Assembly (NCBI GenBank): GCA_017937485.1
Contig: JAGBDN010000001.1
Coordinates: 1 to 64,000 of the forward strand
Source of the DNA: Thermoguttaceae bacterium
GTDB lineage: Bacteria > Planctomycetota > Planctomycetia > Pirellulales > Thermoguttaceae
Length of the DNA stretch: 64,000 nucleotides
Direction: 5' to 3'
Shown here: one piece after another, positions 1 to 8,526 of the stretch
How the letters are laid out: every line of letters begins with the position of its first letter
How positions within the stretch are numbered: position 1 is the stretch's first letter
Notes under the pieces: model-generated
The model's database searches: none
What the model was told of the DNA's origin: nothing
Seen by the model: the letters and a program-made list of their open reading frames with translations, nothing else
Made by a program: the position numbers and the translations under genes

Positions 1-86
1 GGACGCGGCGGACAAGGCGGCCCGGGGTTGGGCGGACGCGGCGGTCAAGGCGGCCCGGGGTTGGGCGGACGCGGCGGTCAAGGCGG
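1..86 (+). repeat. 33-bp tandem repeat coding Gly-rich 11-mers
   Basis: Two complete 33-bp units (1-33 and 34-66) differ by one base (GGA/GGT) and a third partial unit starts at 67. Each codes for GRGGQGGPGLG. The array touches the window edge, so the copy number is a minimum. In-frame repeats of this kind change length by slippage. Confidence 0.85.
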
Positions 87-1224
87 GGCGAACGGCGGAG
101 GGCGGGGCGGTCAAAACGCGCCGGTCGTCGAAGCCCCCAAGATGCGCTCGACCCTTTCCGAAACGGAGCGCGCCGACGTCGAAGCGTTGCGTTTGCAAAT
201 GGTTAAGGACGGAATCGCGTTTTTGAAGAAGACGCAAATGGCGAACGGTTCTTTCTCCGCGTCGCCGCGCGCCGGAGTCGGCCCGACGATCGTCGTCGCG
301 ACGGCGTTGTTGCGATGCGGCGTCGCGCTCGACGAACCGGTTCTCGCAAAGGCGCTGGCGTTCCTTGAAGGCGCGATTCAAGAAGACGGCGGGATTTACT
401 CGTCCGGCGGACACGTCGCGGCTTACGAGTCCTGCCTCGGGCTCGTTTGCTTCGACTTGGCGAACAAAGCGGCGGGGGACGGGCGGTACGACGCCGTCGT
501 CGCGAACGCGGAAAAATACGTTCGCGGAACGCAATACAACGAAGCGAGCGGCGTTTCGCAAGACGAGGAATATTTCGGCGGCGTCGGGTACGGCGCGGGA
601 AGCGGAACGCGACCCGACCTTTCGAACACGCAGTTTTTCGTCGAAGCGTTGCGGGAAATCGGCGCCGACGAGGACGACCCGGCGATTCAAGACGCGCTCG
701 TCTTTGTGTCGCGCTGTCAAAACTTGGAGTCGGAGGACAATCCGGTCGGCGGTTCGACCGCGAAAACGAACGACGGCGGCTTTATTTACACGTTCGTCTC
801 CGAACAAGAAAACCCGGCGGGACAAGAGGTTAACGGCGGGTTGCGCAGTTACGGCAGCATGACTTACGCCGGACTCAAGAGCCTGATTTACGCCGGGCTG
901 ACCGCCGACGACCCGCGCGTTCAAGCGGCGACGAACTGGATTCGCGACAACTACACGATGAAGCAAAATCCGGGGCTCGGCAAGCGCGGGCTTTATTATT
1001 ACTATCACACGGCGTCGAAATGCCTTAATACGTTGGGAATGACGACGTTCGAGGACAAAAACGGGGTCGAACACGATTGGCGGCGCGAACTGATCGAGAC
1101 GCTGGCGCTCGCGCAAAACGTCGACGGTTCTTGGGCGAATACCGACCGTATGTGGATGGAGACCGACGCGAACCTCGTTACCGGGTACGTTTTGACGGTT
1201 TTGACGTATTGCGCGGCGGAGTAA
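1..1224 (+). CDS. Prenyltransferase/squalene-cyclase repeat protein, 5' truncated by window edge
   Basis: The frame is open from base 1, so the N-terminus lies outside the window; a TTG at 28 is only an internal codon of a repeat. The visible part is a Gly/Arg/Gln-rich low-complexity segment followed by about 350 residues with the repeats of an alpha/alpha toroid: FLKKTQMANGSF, a DGGIYSS segment, YESCLGLV, a GSMTYAGLKSL segment, and near the C-terminus QNVDGSWANT. This Q..DGSW spacing is typical of the terpenoid cyclase/prenyltransferase fold. Planctomycetes carry many secreted members that lack the DxDD or DxDDTA cyclase motif, and I see no such motif here, so true terpene cyclase activity is unlikely. 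The role is unknown, probably as a scaffold or binding protein. It is followed by a 74-nt gap and an ABC transporter. Confidence 0.7.
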   Translation, partial: GRGGQGGPGLGGRGGQGGPGLGGRGGQGGANGGGRGGQNAPVVEAPKMRSTLSETERADVEALRLQMVKDGIAFLKKTQMANGSFSASPRAGVGPTIVVATALLRCGVALDEPVLAKALAFLEGAIQEDGGIYSSGGHVAAYESCLGLVCFDLANKAAGDGRYDAVVANAEKYVRGTQYNEASGVSQDEEYFGGVGYGAGSGTRPDLSNTQFFVEALREIGADEDDPAIQDALVFVSRCQNLESEDNPVGGSTAKTNDGGFIYTFVSEQENPAGQEVNGGLRSYGSMTYAGLKSLIYAGLTADDPRVQAATNWIRDNYTMKQNPGLGKRGLYYYYHTASKCLNTLGMTTFEDKNGVEHDWRRELIETLALAQNVDGSWANTDRMWMETDANLVTGYVLTVLTYCAAE

Positions 1225-1298
1225 GCGGGAATATAACGCGGTTTACGTCGAACGAAACCGCGTTGAAAACGATTTTTGAGCGATAATAGAAAAATCAA

Positions 1299-2114
1299 AT
1301 GAGCGATAGTATAAGTAAAACTAATGACGGCGTCGACGCGGCGCCGGACGTTGCGGCGGAAATCGCGGTGAAAACGACCGCGTTGACGAAGAAATATCGG
1401 CGCGGCGACGGCGAGTTCGCGGCGCTTTCGAACGTTGATTTGACGATTAAGCGCGGCGAATTTGTCGCGATTATGGGCGCAAGCGGTTCCGGGAAAAGCA
1501 CTTTGCTTCATTTGATCGCCGGATTAACGCGTCCGACGTCGGGAAGCGTCGAAGTGGAAGGAAAGCGGATTTTCGACTGCGGCGACCGCGAGTTGACGAT
1601 ATTCCGACGTCGGCGACTCGGCGTCGTATTTCAAAGTTACAACCTGATACCGCATTTGACGGCGGAGGAGAATATTCTTTTCCCGTTGCGCGCGGACGGT
1701 CGCGACGTCGCGCCGACGTTGGCGAAAATGCGCGAACTTTGGGCGGAACTCGAAATTTTGCAACAGTTGCGTCAGTATCCCGATTCGTTGAGCGGCGGTC
1801 AACAACAGCGCGTCGCGTTGGCCCGGGGGCTCTGCGCCGACCCGGCGGTTCTCTTAGCCGACGAGCCGACCGGAAATCTCGACTGGACGAGCGGCCAAAA
1901 CGTTTGCCGCGTCTTGAACAAGCTCAACCGCGAGGAAGGGCGGACGATCGCGCTGGTAACGCACGAGCCGGCGGTCGCCGTTTGGGCGCGACGCGTTGTC
2001 GTGTTGCGCGACGGCGCGGTCGCGGCCGATATGCCGACAAGCGAATTTTCGGACGCCTCGGCGCTGGCTTCGCGTTATCAAGAAATCGTTCGACGCAAAT
2101 CGACGAACGTTTAA
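1299..2114 (+). CDS. ABC transporter ATP-binding protein (LolD/MacB type)
   Basis: A 271-residue nucleotide-binding subunit. Walker A GASGSGKST lies near residue 60, the Q-loop follows in VVFQSYNLIPHLTAEEN, the signature LSGGQQQRVALARGL is near 164, and Walker B VLLADEPTGNLD near 184. The last string is the hallmark of the LolD/MacB/FtsE subfamily, which pairs with FtsX-type permeases. The gene is followed after 26 nt by exactly such a permease with its own AAAGGAG site, so the two form an exporter or mechanotransmission pair at the inner membrane. The substrate cannot be read from sequence; lipoprotein release or peptide export are family possibilities. Confidence 0.92.
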   Translation: MSDSISKTNDGVDAAPDVAAEIAVKTTALTKKYRRGDGEFAALSNVDLTIKRGEFVAIMGASGSGKSTLLHLIAGLTRPTSGSVEVEGKRIFDCGDRELTIFRRRRLGVVFQSYNLIPHLTAEENILFPLRADGRDVAPTLAKMRELWAELEILQQLRQYPDSLSGGQQQRVALARGLCADPAVLLADEPTGNLDWTSGQNVCRVLNKLNREEGRTIALVTHEPAVAVWARRVVVLRDGAVAADMPTSEFSDASALASRYQEIVRRKSTNV

Positions 2115-2140
2115 CCCGCGAAAAGAAAGGAGTTGAAACG

Positions 2141-5100
2141 ATGAAGTTCGTTTTGTCGACGACGGTTTCGCGGATGCGGCGGCAAAAAGCGCGACTCGCT
2201 TTCGTCGCGTTGGCGATCGCCGCGTCGTCGTGTTTGATCGTTTGGACGATCGGCGGCTTTCAAGCGCTTTTCATCGACGCGACGACCGAAGAGGCCGATT
2301 ATTTAGGGACTTGCGACGTCAAAATCGCGGCGAAAGAGGACGGCGCTTCAACGCGTCGCGGCGGCGGGAGTTTCGCCGGGCCGTTGAAGATAACGCGTCC
2401 GGCGCCCGATACGAAGAGCGAGGAGGCGGCGCAAGCGAAGGCCAAGGAAGAGGTTGAAAAGAAAGACGTTAAGGAAAAATCCCGAGGTAAAAGAGGCGGA
2501 CGGCGCGGCGGTCGCGGCGCGGGCGTCGGCGACGCGATTTCGCCGGAATTGATTGCGAAAATCCGCGCCGATAAAGGGGTTGCGTTTGCCGTCGAGTTGG
2601 CGCCGTTAAAAGCGTTCGTTTACGCGCCCGGGACGGAGCGGTCGATTTTGGAAGACCCGGACGCCGTCGACGAAAAAGACCGCCCGACGCCGAAACGGTC
2701 GCTGGAAACGCTTGCGGTCGAAGAAGATAACGCGTCGGCTCCGGGCGTTGACGCGGAGTTGCGCCGCCGCGCTTACGCGTCGTATCGAGCGGTAATGGGG
2801 ACGCCGTCCGGGAGCGGTTCGACGTTTTTCGCGACCGACGCGCAAGCGCCGCCGTTCGAACTCCTTGAAGGAAAATGGTTTGCGTCGCCGGAATCGACCG
2901 CTCGCGAAGCGGTGTTGACCGAAAAGGGCGCGGAAAAGTTGAACGCGAAACCGGGCGACGCTATCTTCTTGATTTGTCCGAAGTTAGGAACCGAGTTTCA
3001 ACTGGAAGTCGTCGGCGTCGTCGCGGATCCGAATTTCGATTCGCTTTACGTTTCGGCGGCGCTCGGACGCGAAATCGCCGGGACGGAAACGCTTGCGACG
3101 TCGGCGCTTATGTTGAAGTTGCGAACGTCGGTCGACGATTTTCGCAAGGAGTGGAGCGAGAAAATCGCGGCGCGACTTCCGAATTTCGAGCTCTTAACGG
3201 AGCCGGAAATTATCGAGCGAAAAGCGGCGCAATTTAAGCAAAATCAGTCGTTTAAGTATCAAGCGGCGAGCGGAACGCTCTTGGCGGCGCTCGCGTCGAT
3301 TTTCATCGTGTTTACGGCGTTAAATTCGAGCGTCGCGGCGCAGCGTCGGCTGATCGCGTTTTATCGAACGGCGGGCCTGACGCGGGGACAGGTCGCGCTT
3401 TCTATCTTATTGGAAGCGTTGGTGTTAGCGATTCCCGGTTGGCTCGGCGGCGTCGCGACCGGCTGGGCGTTGGTTCTCGTTTGCTCCGGAAAAGCGACCG
3501 GCGTCAACTGGGAGACGGTCGGCGTTTCGTTCGGTTGCGCGGTCGTCGGGGCGGTTTTAGCGGCGCTTTGGCCGATGTTGCAAAGCGCGCAAACCAAGCC
3601 GTTAGAAGCGCTCGGCGTTTCGGAAAAAGCGTTTTTCTCGCCGGCGACGCAACGTCGACAAACGCGACGTTTCTTCGTTTTGACGTTTCTCGGCTTGGCG
3701 CTAATCGGCGTCGACGTTTACCTCGTCCAGTTCGCGACCGGCGCGACGACGGAGCGGGCGGCGTTGCATTCGGGGCTGGGCGTTTTGGCCCTTGCGCTCG
3801 GCGTCGTTTTGCTGATTCCGGCGTCGATTCGCGTTGCGGAAGTTGTTTTATTACCGTTGTTAGCGAAGTTGTTTCGGTTCGATTATCGCTTGATTCGGAC
3901 GGAGCTTTCGGGGAACGCTAGCCGCGTCGTCGCGGTTTCGGTCGCGTTGAGCGTCGGGGGCGGGCTCTTCGTTTCGACGCAAATTTGGGGGTATTCGATG
4001 CTTGAGCCGTTCCTGCCGGGGCGCGGCGCGCCGAACTGCTTCGCGGCGTTTTTACCGAACGGTCTGCGACCGGAGCTCGTTTCGCAACTCGCCGATTCGC
4101 TTTGCGTTAAGCGCGACTCGTTACTCGAAGTCGCGGTCGAGCAAGCGGCGTTCGAGGAAAGTTCGATTCCGCCGCAAAGCGTTCGGAAGAGCGCGTTTGC
4201 GAACGTCGTTTTCTTCGGCGTCGACGTCGAACGGGCGTTTCTCGGGAACGGCGACGGAGCGCCGCTCGTCGGTTTTCGCTTTTTGCAGGGCGACCCGAAA
4301 AAGGCGTTCGACGCGATGAAAAGCGGGCGCGGCGTCGTTGTAACCGATTCGCTTTCCATCGATTACGAACTCGATTTAGGCGACGAATTGCGCGTCGTTC
4401 ACCCTCGCGACCCGAGCAAGACGCTTGCTTATCCGATCGTCGGCGTCGTTTATTACCCGGGCTGGCATTGGCTTTCGAAGACCGGGGGCGTTCGGCGCAA
4501 TTTCGGGCGTTCCGGCGGAATCGCGTTCGCGTCGGAGCGGATAATTCGCGACGACTATCAACTCGAACGGCCCGGTTACTTTTGGTTTAACGAAAGCGAC
4601 GGAGCGACTTACGACGAAATCGAAACGGCGTGCGACGCGTTGGCGTTGAAGTCGTTGCGACTCGACGAAATGGACGGAGCGTTTGCGGAAAAAACGTTGA
4701 AACCGGGAAAAGCGGGGAAAAACGACCCGGCGTCGCGAACCGCTTACGTCAAGCTATCGACTCGCGACTCGCTGACGCGTTCGATCTCTAAACGCGCCGA
4801 TTCGGTGATTTGGGGATTGAGCAAGACGCCGATTACGACGCTGATTATCGCGTCGATAGCGGTCGTCGGCGCGGTCGCGAACTCGGTTCGGTCGCGGCGT
4901 TGGCAATTTGGAACAATGCGAGCGGCGGGGCTGACGCGCGGGGCGCTGATTCGGGCGATTTTGGTCGAGGCGATTTTGATCGCGCTGGTCGCGTCGGCGA
5001 CGAGTTTCCTGTTCGGCTTTTTGGCGGCGCAGGGGGCGTTGAAGTTGGGCGCGAGTATGTTCGGAACGTCGAATCCGCCGTTAATTTTGCCGTTGAAAGA

Positions 5101-5221
5101 GTTGGCGTTCGGTTTCGCGCTGACGCTCGCGCTTTGCTTGACGGCGGCGCTTTGGCCGGCGATCCAAGCGGGACGGGCGGAACCGCTCGAACTCCTCCGA
5201 AGCGGACGGGCGCTCGATTGA
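2141..5221 (+). CDS. FtsX-like ABC permease, double-length
   Basis: A 1026-residue permease. I placed the start at ATG 2141 because AAAGGAG lies directly upstream and the protein then begins MKFVLSTTVSRMRRQKARL, a cytoplasmic stretch before the first membrane helix (about residues 17-40). The reading frame is open further upstream, but that part overlaps the ATPase gene. A periplasmic region follows, including a basic, glycine-rich insert near residue 110 (RGKRGGRRGGRG). Membrane segments are visible near 377-400, 430-480, 540-563 and 595-615, then a second extracellular domain and a final FtsX block (about 890-1025). Two FtsX blocks in one chain match the MacB/LolCE-like long permeases that work with the upstream ATPase. 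Substrate is unknown. Confidence 0.85.
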   Translation: MKFVLSTTVSRMRRQKARLAFVALAIAASSCLIVWTIGGFQALFIDATTEEADYLGTCDVKIAAKEDGASTRRGGGSFAGPLKITRPAPDTKSEEAAQAKAKEEVEKKDVKEKSRGKRGGRRGGRGAGVGDAISPELIAKIRADKGVAFAVELAPLKAFVYAPGTERSILEDPDAVDEKDRPTPKRSLETLAVEEDNASAPGVDAELRRRAYASYRAVMGTPSGSGSTFFATDAQAPPFELLEGKWFASPESTAREAVLTEKGAEKLNAKPGDAIFLICPKLGTEFQLEVVGVVADPNFDSLYVSAALGREIAGTETLATSALMLKLRTSVDDFRKEWSEKIAARLPNFELLTEPEIIERKAAQFKQNQSFKYQAASGTLLAALASIFIVFTALNSSVAAQRRLIAFYRTAGLTRGQVALSILLEALVLAIPGWLGGVATGWALVLVCSGKATGVNWETVGVSFGCAVVGAVLAALWPMLQSAQTKPLEALGVSEKAFFSPATQRRQTRRFFVLTFLGLALIGVDVYLVQFATGATTERAALHSGLGVLALALGVVLLIPASIRVAEVVLLPLLAKLFRFDYRLIRTELSGNASRVVAVSVALSVGGGLFVSTQIWGYSMLEPFLPGRGAPNCFAAFLPNGLRPELVSQLADSLCVKRDSLLEVAVEQAAFEESSIPPQSVRKSAFANVVFFGVDVERAFLGNGDGAPLVGFRFLQGDPKKAFDAMKSGRGVVVTDSLSIDYELDLGDELRVVHPRDPSKTLAYPIVGVVYYPGWHWLSKTGGVRRNFGRSGGIAFASERIIRDDYQLERPGYFWFNESDGATYDEIETACDALALKSLRLDEMDGAFAEKTLKPGKAGKNDPASRTAYVKLSTRDSLTRSISKRADSVIWGLSKTPITTLIIASIAVVGAVANSVRSRRWQFGTMRAAGLTRGALIRAILVEAILIALVASATSFLFGFLAAQGALKLGASMFGTSNPPLILPLKELAFGFALTLALCLTAALWPAIQAGRAEPLELLRSGRALD

Positions 5222-5316
5222 TTTTCAGCGTTTATTTCTTATTCGACGCGCTTGCGAAAACGAGAGCGCGTCGGGTAAGAAAGATTGAAAAAATAGAGCG
5301 CGCGTCGTCTTTTATA

Positions 5317-5344
5317 TTGCGCAAAAATTTTCTCCGCGTATACT
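5317..5344 (+). promoter_or_regulatory. Sigma70-like promoter for the caspase-FGE gene
   Basis: TTGCGC (5317) and TATACT (5339) are separated by 16 nt in an AT-rich stretch and end about 60 nt before the start codon at 5406. Confidence 0.55.
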
Positions 5345-5405
5345 ATATATATCCGTTTATTTTTGTCTTATACGATATTTTATCGATAACGCGGCGAGAG
5401 ATGGA

Positions 5406-8354
5406 ATGTTGGAAATAAAGAAAATTTTATTGGGAATTTGCGTTCTCTTGGTCGTCGGTCTCGTCGGTTGCCGAGACGAGCGAGGAACGCCGAATCGCGC
5501 CGAAGACGCGGTAACGTCGGGCGAAAGGAAAGCGGGCGCGTCCGTCGCGCACAGTATAGAGCGGAACGAAAAACGTTCGCCGAATATCGTTTCCGGTCTG
5601 GGCTCGATCGACCCGAAAACGTGTCGCGCGTTCTTGGTCGGCGTCGACGAATACGAGACCTTGCCTCCGCTCGAATACGCGAGTTCGGACGTTAGAAAAA
5701 TTCGCGACGCTTTATTGGAAATTGGGTTGGACGCCAAGAATATCCGATTGTTTGTCAGCGACGGACGCGTCCGCGAGCGCCCGAGTCGCGAACGGATTTT
5801 ACAAGCGTTTGACGAAATGTTAAGCGAAACCGACGGCGAAGCGACCGTTCTCGTCGCGCTTTCCGGACACGGATTTGAGACGACAAGCGGCGCCGCGGCG
5901 TTTTGTCCGGAGGACGTCGTTGTTAAAAATGTCGTTGTTAAAAATAAGGAAGACGGAACGCCGGTTGTAACGCCGGTTGTAACGGAGAAAACGGCGATTT
6001 TAATGAGCGACGTCGTAGAGCGTTTGCGAAACGACGACGCGCGATTTAAAATGTTGGTCGTCGACGCGTGCCGAGAACCGGCGTCGACGGCGCGCGCGTT
6101 CGGCGGGCGGCCAAGGTCGTTTTCGAAGTTCGACGCTTCCGGCTTGGCGTTTTTGCAAAGTTGCGGTTCGAAAGAACTTAGTTGGGAACATCCGGAAGTC
6201 GGCGGCGTCTTTACTCACTTTTTTTGCGAAGGTTTGCGCGGCGCCGCGGCGCGCGACAACGGCGGCGTTACGTTTTTGGACGCATGCGGGTACGCTTCGC
6301 GAGAAACGCAACGTTTTGTCGCCGACCGCCGCGCCGCCGAGCAAACGCCGTTTTTCACGTTTTCCGGCGTCGTCGATTTTTGGCTGAAAAAGCCTACGAA
6401 GGCGACGACGGGAACGACGACGGAGGCGACGCCGAGCGATTCGGTCGCGTTGGCGTCGAAACAAACGTTTAAAAACGATTCGGTCGTTAACGAACTTCCC
6501 GAGGAGTATCTCGACGCGAACGGTACGGTTTTTAAGTTAATTCAGGCCGGTTCCTTTATGATGGGAAACGCCGGATTATCGCCCGAGGAAATTCACGAAA
6601 AGTTTCCGAAAGGACATTTAGAATGGATTGAAGGCGCGACGCCGCATAAGGTAACGCTAACGCAACCGTTTTATATGGCCAAGTACGAAACGTCGGTCGC
6701 CGAGTTTAAACGGTTTGTCGACGCGACCGGTTACGTTACGTCGGCGGAGAAGGAGGGCGAGTCGTGGGGGCTATCGGAAAACGGCGCGTTTGGCCCCGCC
6801 GTCGGCGCGTATTGGCGCGAGCCCAAATTTCCGCAAGATTCGACGCATCCGGTCGTTCATATTTCTTGGGAGGACGCGGCGGCTTATATCGATTGGCTGA
6901 ATGAAAACGCCGAGTATTCGGCGGAACTCGGTTGCAAACCGCTCTATCGTTTGCCGACCGAAGCGGAATGGGAGTACGCCTGTCGCGCCGGAACTCAAAC
7001 GGAGTTCTTTTGGGGAACGAACAAGCCGACGGACGGAAACGGATATCTAAACGGCGCCGACGCGTCGGGAACGCCGAACGACGGAACTTGGAGCGGTATT
7101 TTGGGCGATTCTTGGCTCTTTAACGACGGATACGTCGCGACGGCTCCGGTTGGAAGTTTCAAGCCGAACCCTTTGGGACTGCACGATATGGCTGGAAACG
7201 TTCGCGAGTGGTGTTTGGATTGGTTCGTTAGTCCGTACGATTCGGAAGTGCAAACGGATCCGACGGGTCCGGCGCTCGGTTTGTTGCGCGTTCTTCGCGG
7301 CGGGTCTTGGTGTCTTCCTCCCGTAAACGCTCGGTCGAGCGATAGATGGGGCTCGGCCCCCTACCATCGAAGCTCCGATTTCGGTTTTCGCGTCGTCGTC
7401 GATCTTCGCTTGAAAACGTTGGAAACCGAAGCGATCGCGACGGCGCAACTTCACGAGGAATACGCCGACGCGAACGGCGAAACGTTTAAATTGATTAAGC
7501 CCGACGTTTTTACGATGGGAAACGCCGGATTATCGTCCGAGGAAATTAACGAAAAGTATCCGGGTTCGCACGTCGGATGGCTTAACGAAGCAATGCGGCA
7601 CAACGTGGTGTTGACGAAACCTTTTTATATGGCGAAGTATGAGACGACGGTCGCGGCGTTTGAAAAGTTTGTCGACGCGACCGGGTACGTAACGACGGCG
7701 GAGAAATCGGGGTCTTCTTGGGGATTGCGGGAAGACGGCGGGTTTGGGCCCGTCGACGGCGCGAATTGGCGCAAGCCTACGATACCGCAAGATTCGACGC
7801 ATCCGGTCGTTCATATTTCTTGGGAGGACGCGGCGGCTTATATCGATTGGCTGAACGAAAACGCCGAGTATTCGGCGGAACTCGGTTGCAAACCGCTCTA
7901 TCGCTTGCCGACCGAAGCGGAGTGGGAGTACGCCTGTCGCGCCGGAACGCGAACGGAGTTCTTTTGGGGAACGAACGAACCAAAAGACGGAGAAGGGTAT
8001 TTGAACGCGGTCGACGAGTCGGGCGCGCCGAACGCCGGACTGGCCAAAGATATTTGGCCGTTTAACGACGGATACGTCGGGCTTGCTCCGGTCGGGAGTT
8101 TTAAGCCGAACGCGTTCGGCTTGTACGATATGGCCGGGAACGCGATGGAATGGTGTTCCGACCGGTTTGCGCCGTATGGCTCGGCGCCGCAAACGAATCC
8201 AACGGGGCCGACGGACGGCGAGGGGCGCGTCGCGCGCGGCGGCGCTTGGAATCTTGGGCCCGTTAGCTGTCGGTCGAACGATAGAAAATACTTTAGCTCG
8301 AATAATAGCTCCGTCGACCGGGGTTTTCGAGTCGTCGTCGAATTGGAACGTTAG
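5406..8354 (+). CDS. Lipoprotein with caspase (C14) domain and two FGE-sulfatase-like domains
   Basis: A 982-residue secreted lipoprotein. The signal peptide ends in the lipobox LVGC (Cys22). Residues about 70-330 form a caspase-like peptidase C14 domain with the His155 motif ALSGHG and the Cys222 motif VVDACREP. Two formylglycine-generating-enzyme-like domains follow (about 371-665 and 688-980), each with GNAG, a WEDAAAYIDWLNENAEYSAE block, the LPTEAEWEYACRAGT motif and a terminal GFRVV. The paired catalytic cysteines of true FGE are absent: the first copy has RGGSWCLPPV and the second RGGAWNLGPV. The domains are therefore likely ligand-binding C-type-lectin folds. A 192-bp core is 97% identical between copies while the end of each domain diverges. 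Caspase plus FGE fusions are common in planctomycetes and among diversity-generating-retroelement targets. The substrate is unknown. Confidence 0.85.
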   Translation: MLEIKKILLGICVLLVVGLVGCRDERGTPNRAEDAVTSGERKAGASVAHSIERNEKRSPNIVSGLGSIDPKTCRAFLVGVDEYETLPPLEYASSDVRKIRDALLEIGLDAKNIRLFVSDGRVRERPSRERILQAFDEMLSETDGEATVLVALSGHGFETTSGAAAFCPEDVVVKNVVVKNKEDGTPVVTPVVTEKTAILMSDVVERLRNDDARFKMLVVDACREPASTARAFGGRPRSFSKFDASGLAFLQSCGSKELSWEHPEVGGVFTHFFCEGLRGAAARDNGGVTFLDACGYASRETQRFVADRRAAEQTPFFTFSGVVDFWLKKPTKATTGTTTEATPSDSVALASKQTFKNDSVVNELPEEYLDANGTVFKLIQAGSFMMGNAGLSPEEIHEKFPKGHLEWIEGATPHKVTLTQPFYMAKYETSVAEFKRFVDATGYVTSAEKEGESWGLSENGAFGPAVGAYWREPKFPQDSTHPVVHISWEDAAAYIDWLNENAEYSAELGCKPLYRLPTEAEWEYACRAGTQTEFFWGTNKPTDGNGYLNGADASGTPNDGTWSGILGDSWLFNDGYVATAPVGSFKPNPLGLHDMAGNVREWCLDWFVSPYDSEVQTDPTGPALGLLRVLRGGSWCLPPVNARSSDRWGSAPYHRSSDFGFRVVVDLRLKTLETEAIATAQLHEEYADANGETFKLIKPDVFTMGNAGLSSEEINEKYPGSHVGWLNEAMRHNVVLTKPFYMAKYETTVAAFEKFVDATGYVTTAEKSGSSWGLREDGGFGPVDGANWRKPTIPQDSTHPVVHISWEDAAAYIDWLNENAEYSAELGCKPLYRLPTEAEWEYACRAGTRTEFFWGTNEPKDGEGYLNAVDESGAPNAGLAKDIWPFNDGYVGLAPVGSFKPNAFGLYDMAGNAMEWCSDRFAPYGSAPQTNPTGPTDGEGRVARGGAWNLGPVSCRSNDRKYFSSNNSSVDRGFRVVVELER
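6831..7022 (+). repeat. Direct repeat copy 1 within FGE domain 1
   Basis: This 192-bp stretch matches 7785-7976 with only five mismatches, counted base by base; the offset is 954 nt (318 codons). It encodes the conserved core of the FGE fold. It points to a recent internal duplication or gene conversion limited to the core. Confidence 0.95.
7785..7976 (+). repeat. Direct repeat copy 2 within FGE domain 2
   Basis: Partner of 6831-7022. Three of the five differences are third-position changes that keep the amino acid; the Thr and Gln codons ACT CAA become ACG CGA, giving Thr-Arg. Confidence 0.95.
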
Positions 8355-8384
8355 GTTTAAGCGCGGCGAAAAGAAGACGACGTA

Positions 8385-8433
8385 AAAAGCGCGGCGAGGA
8401 GCGGTTTCGCTTCTCGCCGCGCTTTCTTTTTTA
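8385..8433 (+). terminator. Rho-independent terminator after the caspase-FGE gene
   Basis: Strong stem of about 18 bp (AAAGCGCGGCGAG... pairing with ...CTCGCCGCGCTTT), GTTT loop, then TTCTTTTTT. Confidence 0.85.
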
Positions 8434-8439
8434 AAGGAA

Positions 8440-8489
8440 GTCGACGCGGCGTCGGGGGGGGGAGAGGGGAGAATTTACGCCGCGTCGAC
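8440..8489. repeat. 13-bp inverted repeat between convergent genes
   Basis: GTCGACGCGGCGT (8440) pairs perfectly with ACGCCGCGTCGAC (8477) around a 24-nt purine-rich loop containing a run of G. A second short hairpin (AGCGACGC/GCGTCGCT, 8494-8517) follows and overlaps nothing but the flotillin 3' flank. No good T-tract follows on either strand, so this may be an mRNA 3' end structure. Confidence 0.6.
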
Positions 8490-8526
8490 GGGGAGCGACG
8501 CTTAAAAACGCGTCGCTATGTTCCCG

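Noticed and set aside
1739..2140. Upstream in-frame extension of the FtsX permease gene overlapping the ATPase gene
   Set aside because: It has no ribosome site and encodes an Arg-rich shadow of the ATPase; ATG 2141 with AAAGGAG is clearly better.
8440..8517. IS or transposon end from the inverted repeats
   Set aside because: The repeats are close together, with no transposase or target duplication; an mRNA 3' hairpin is simpler.
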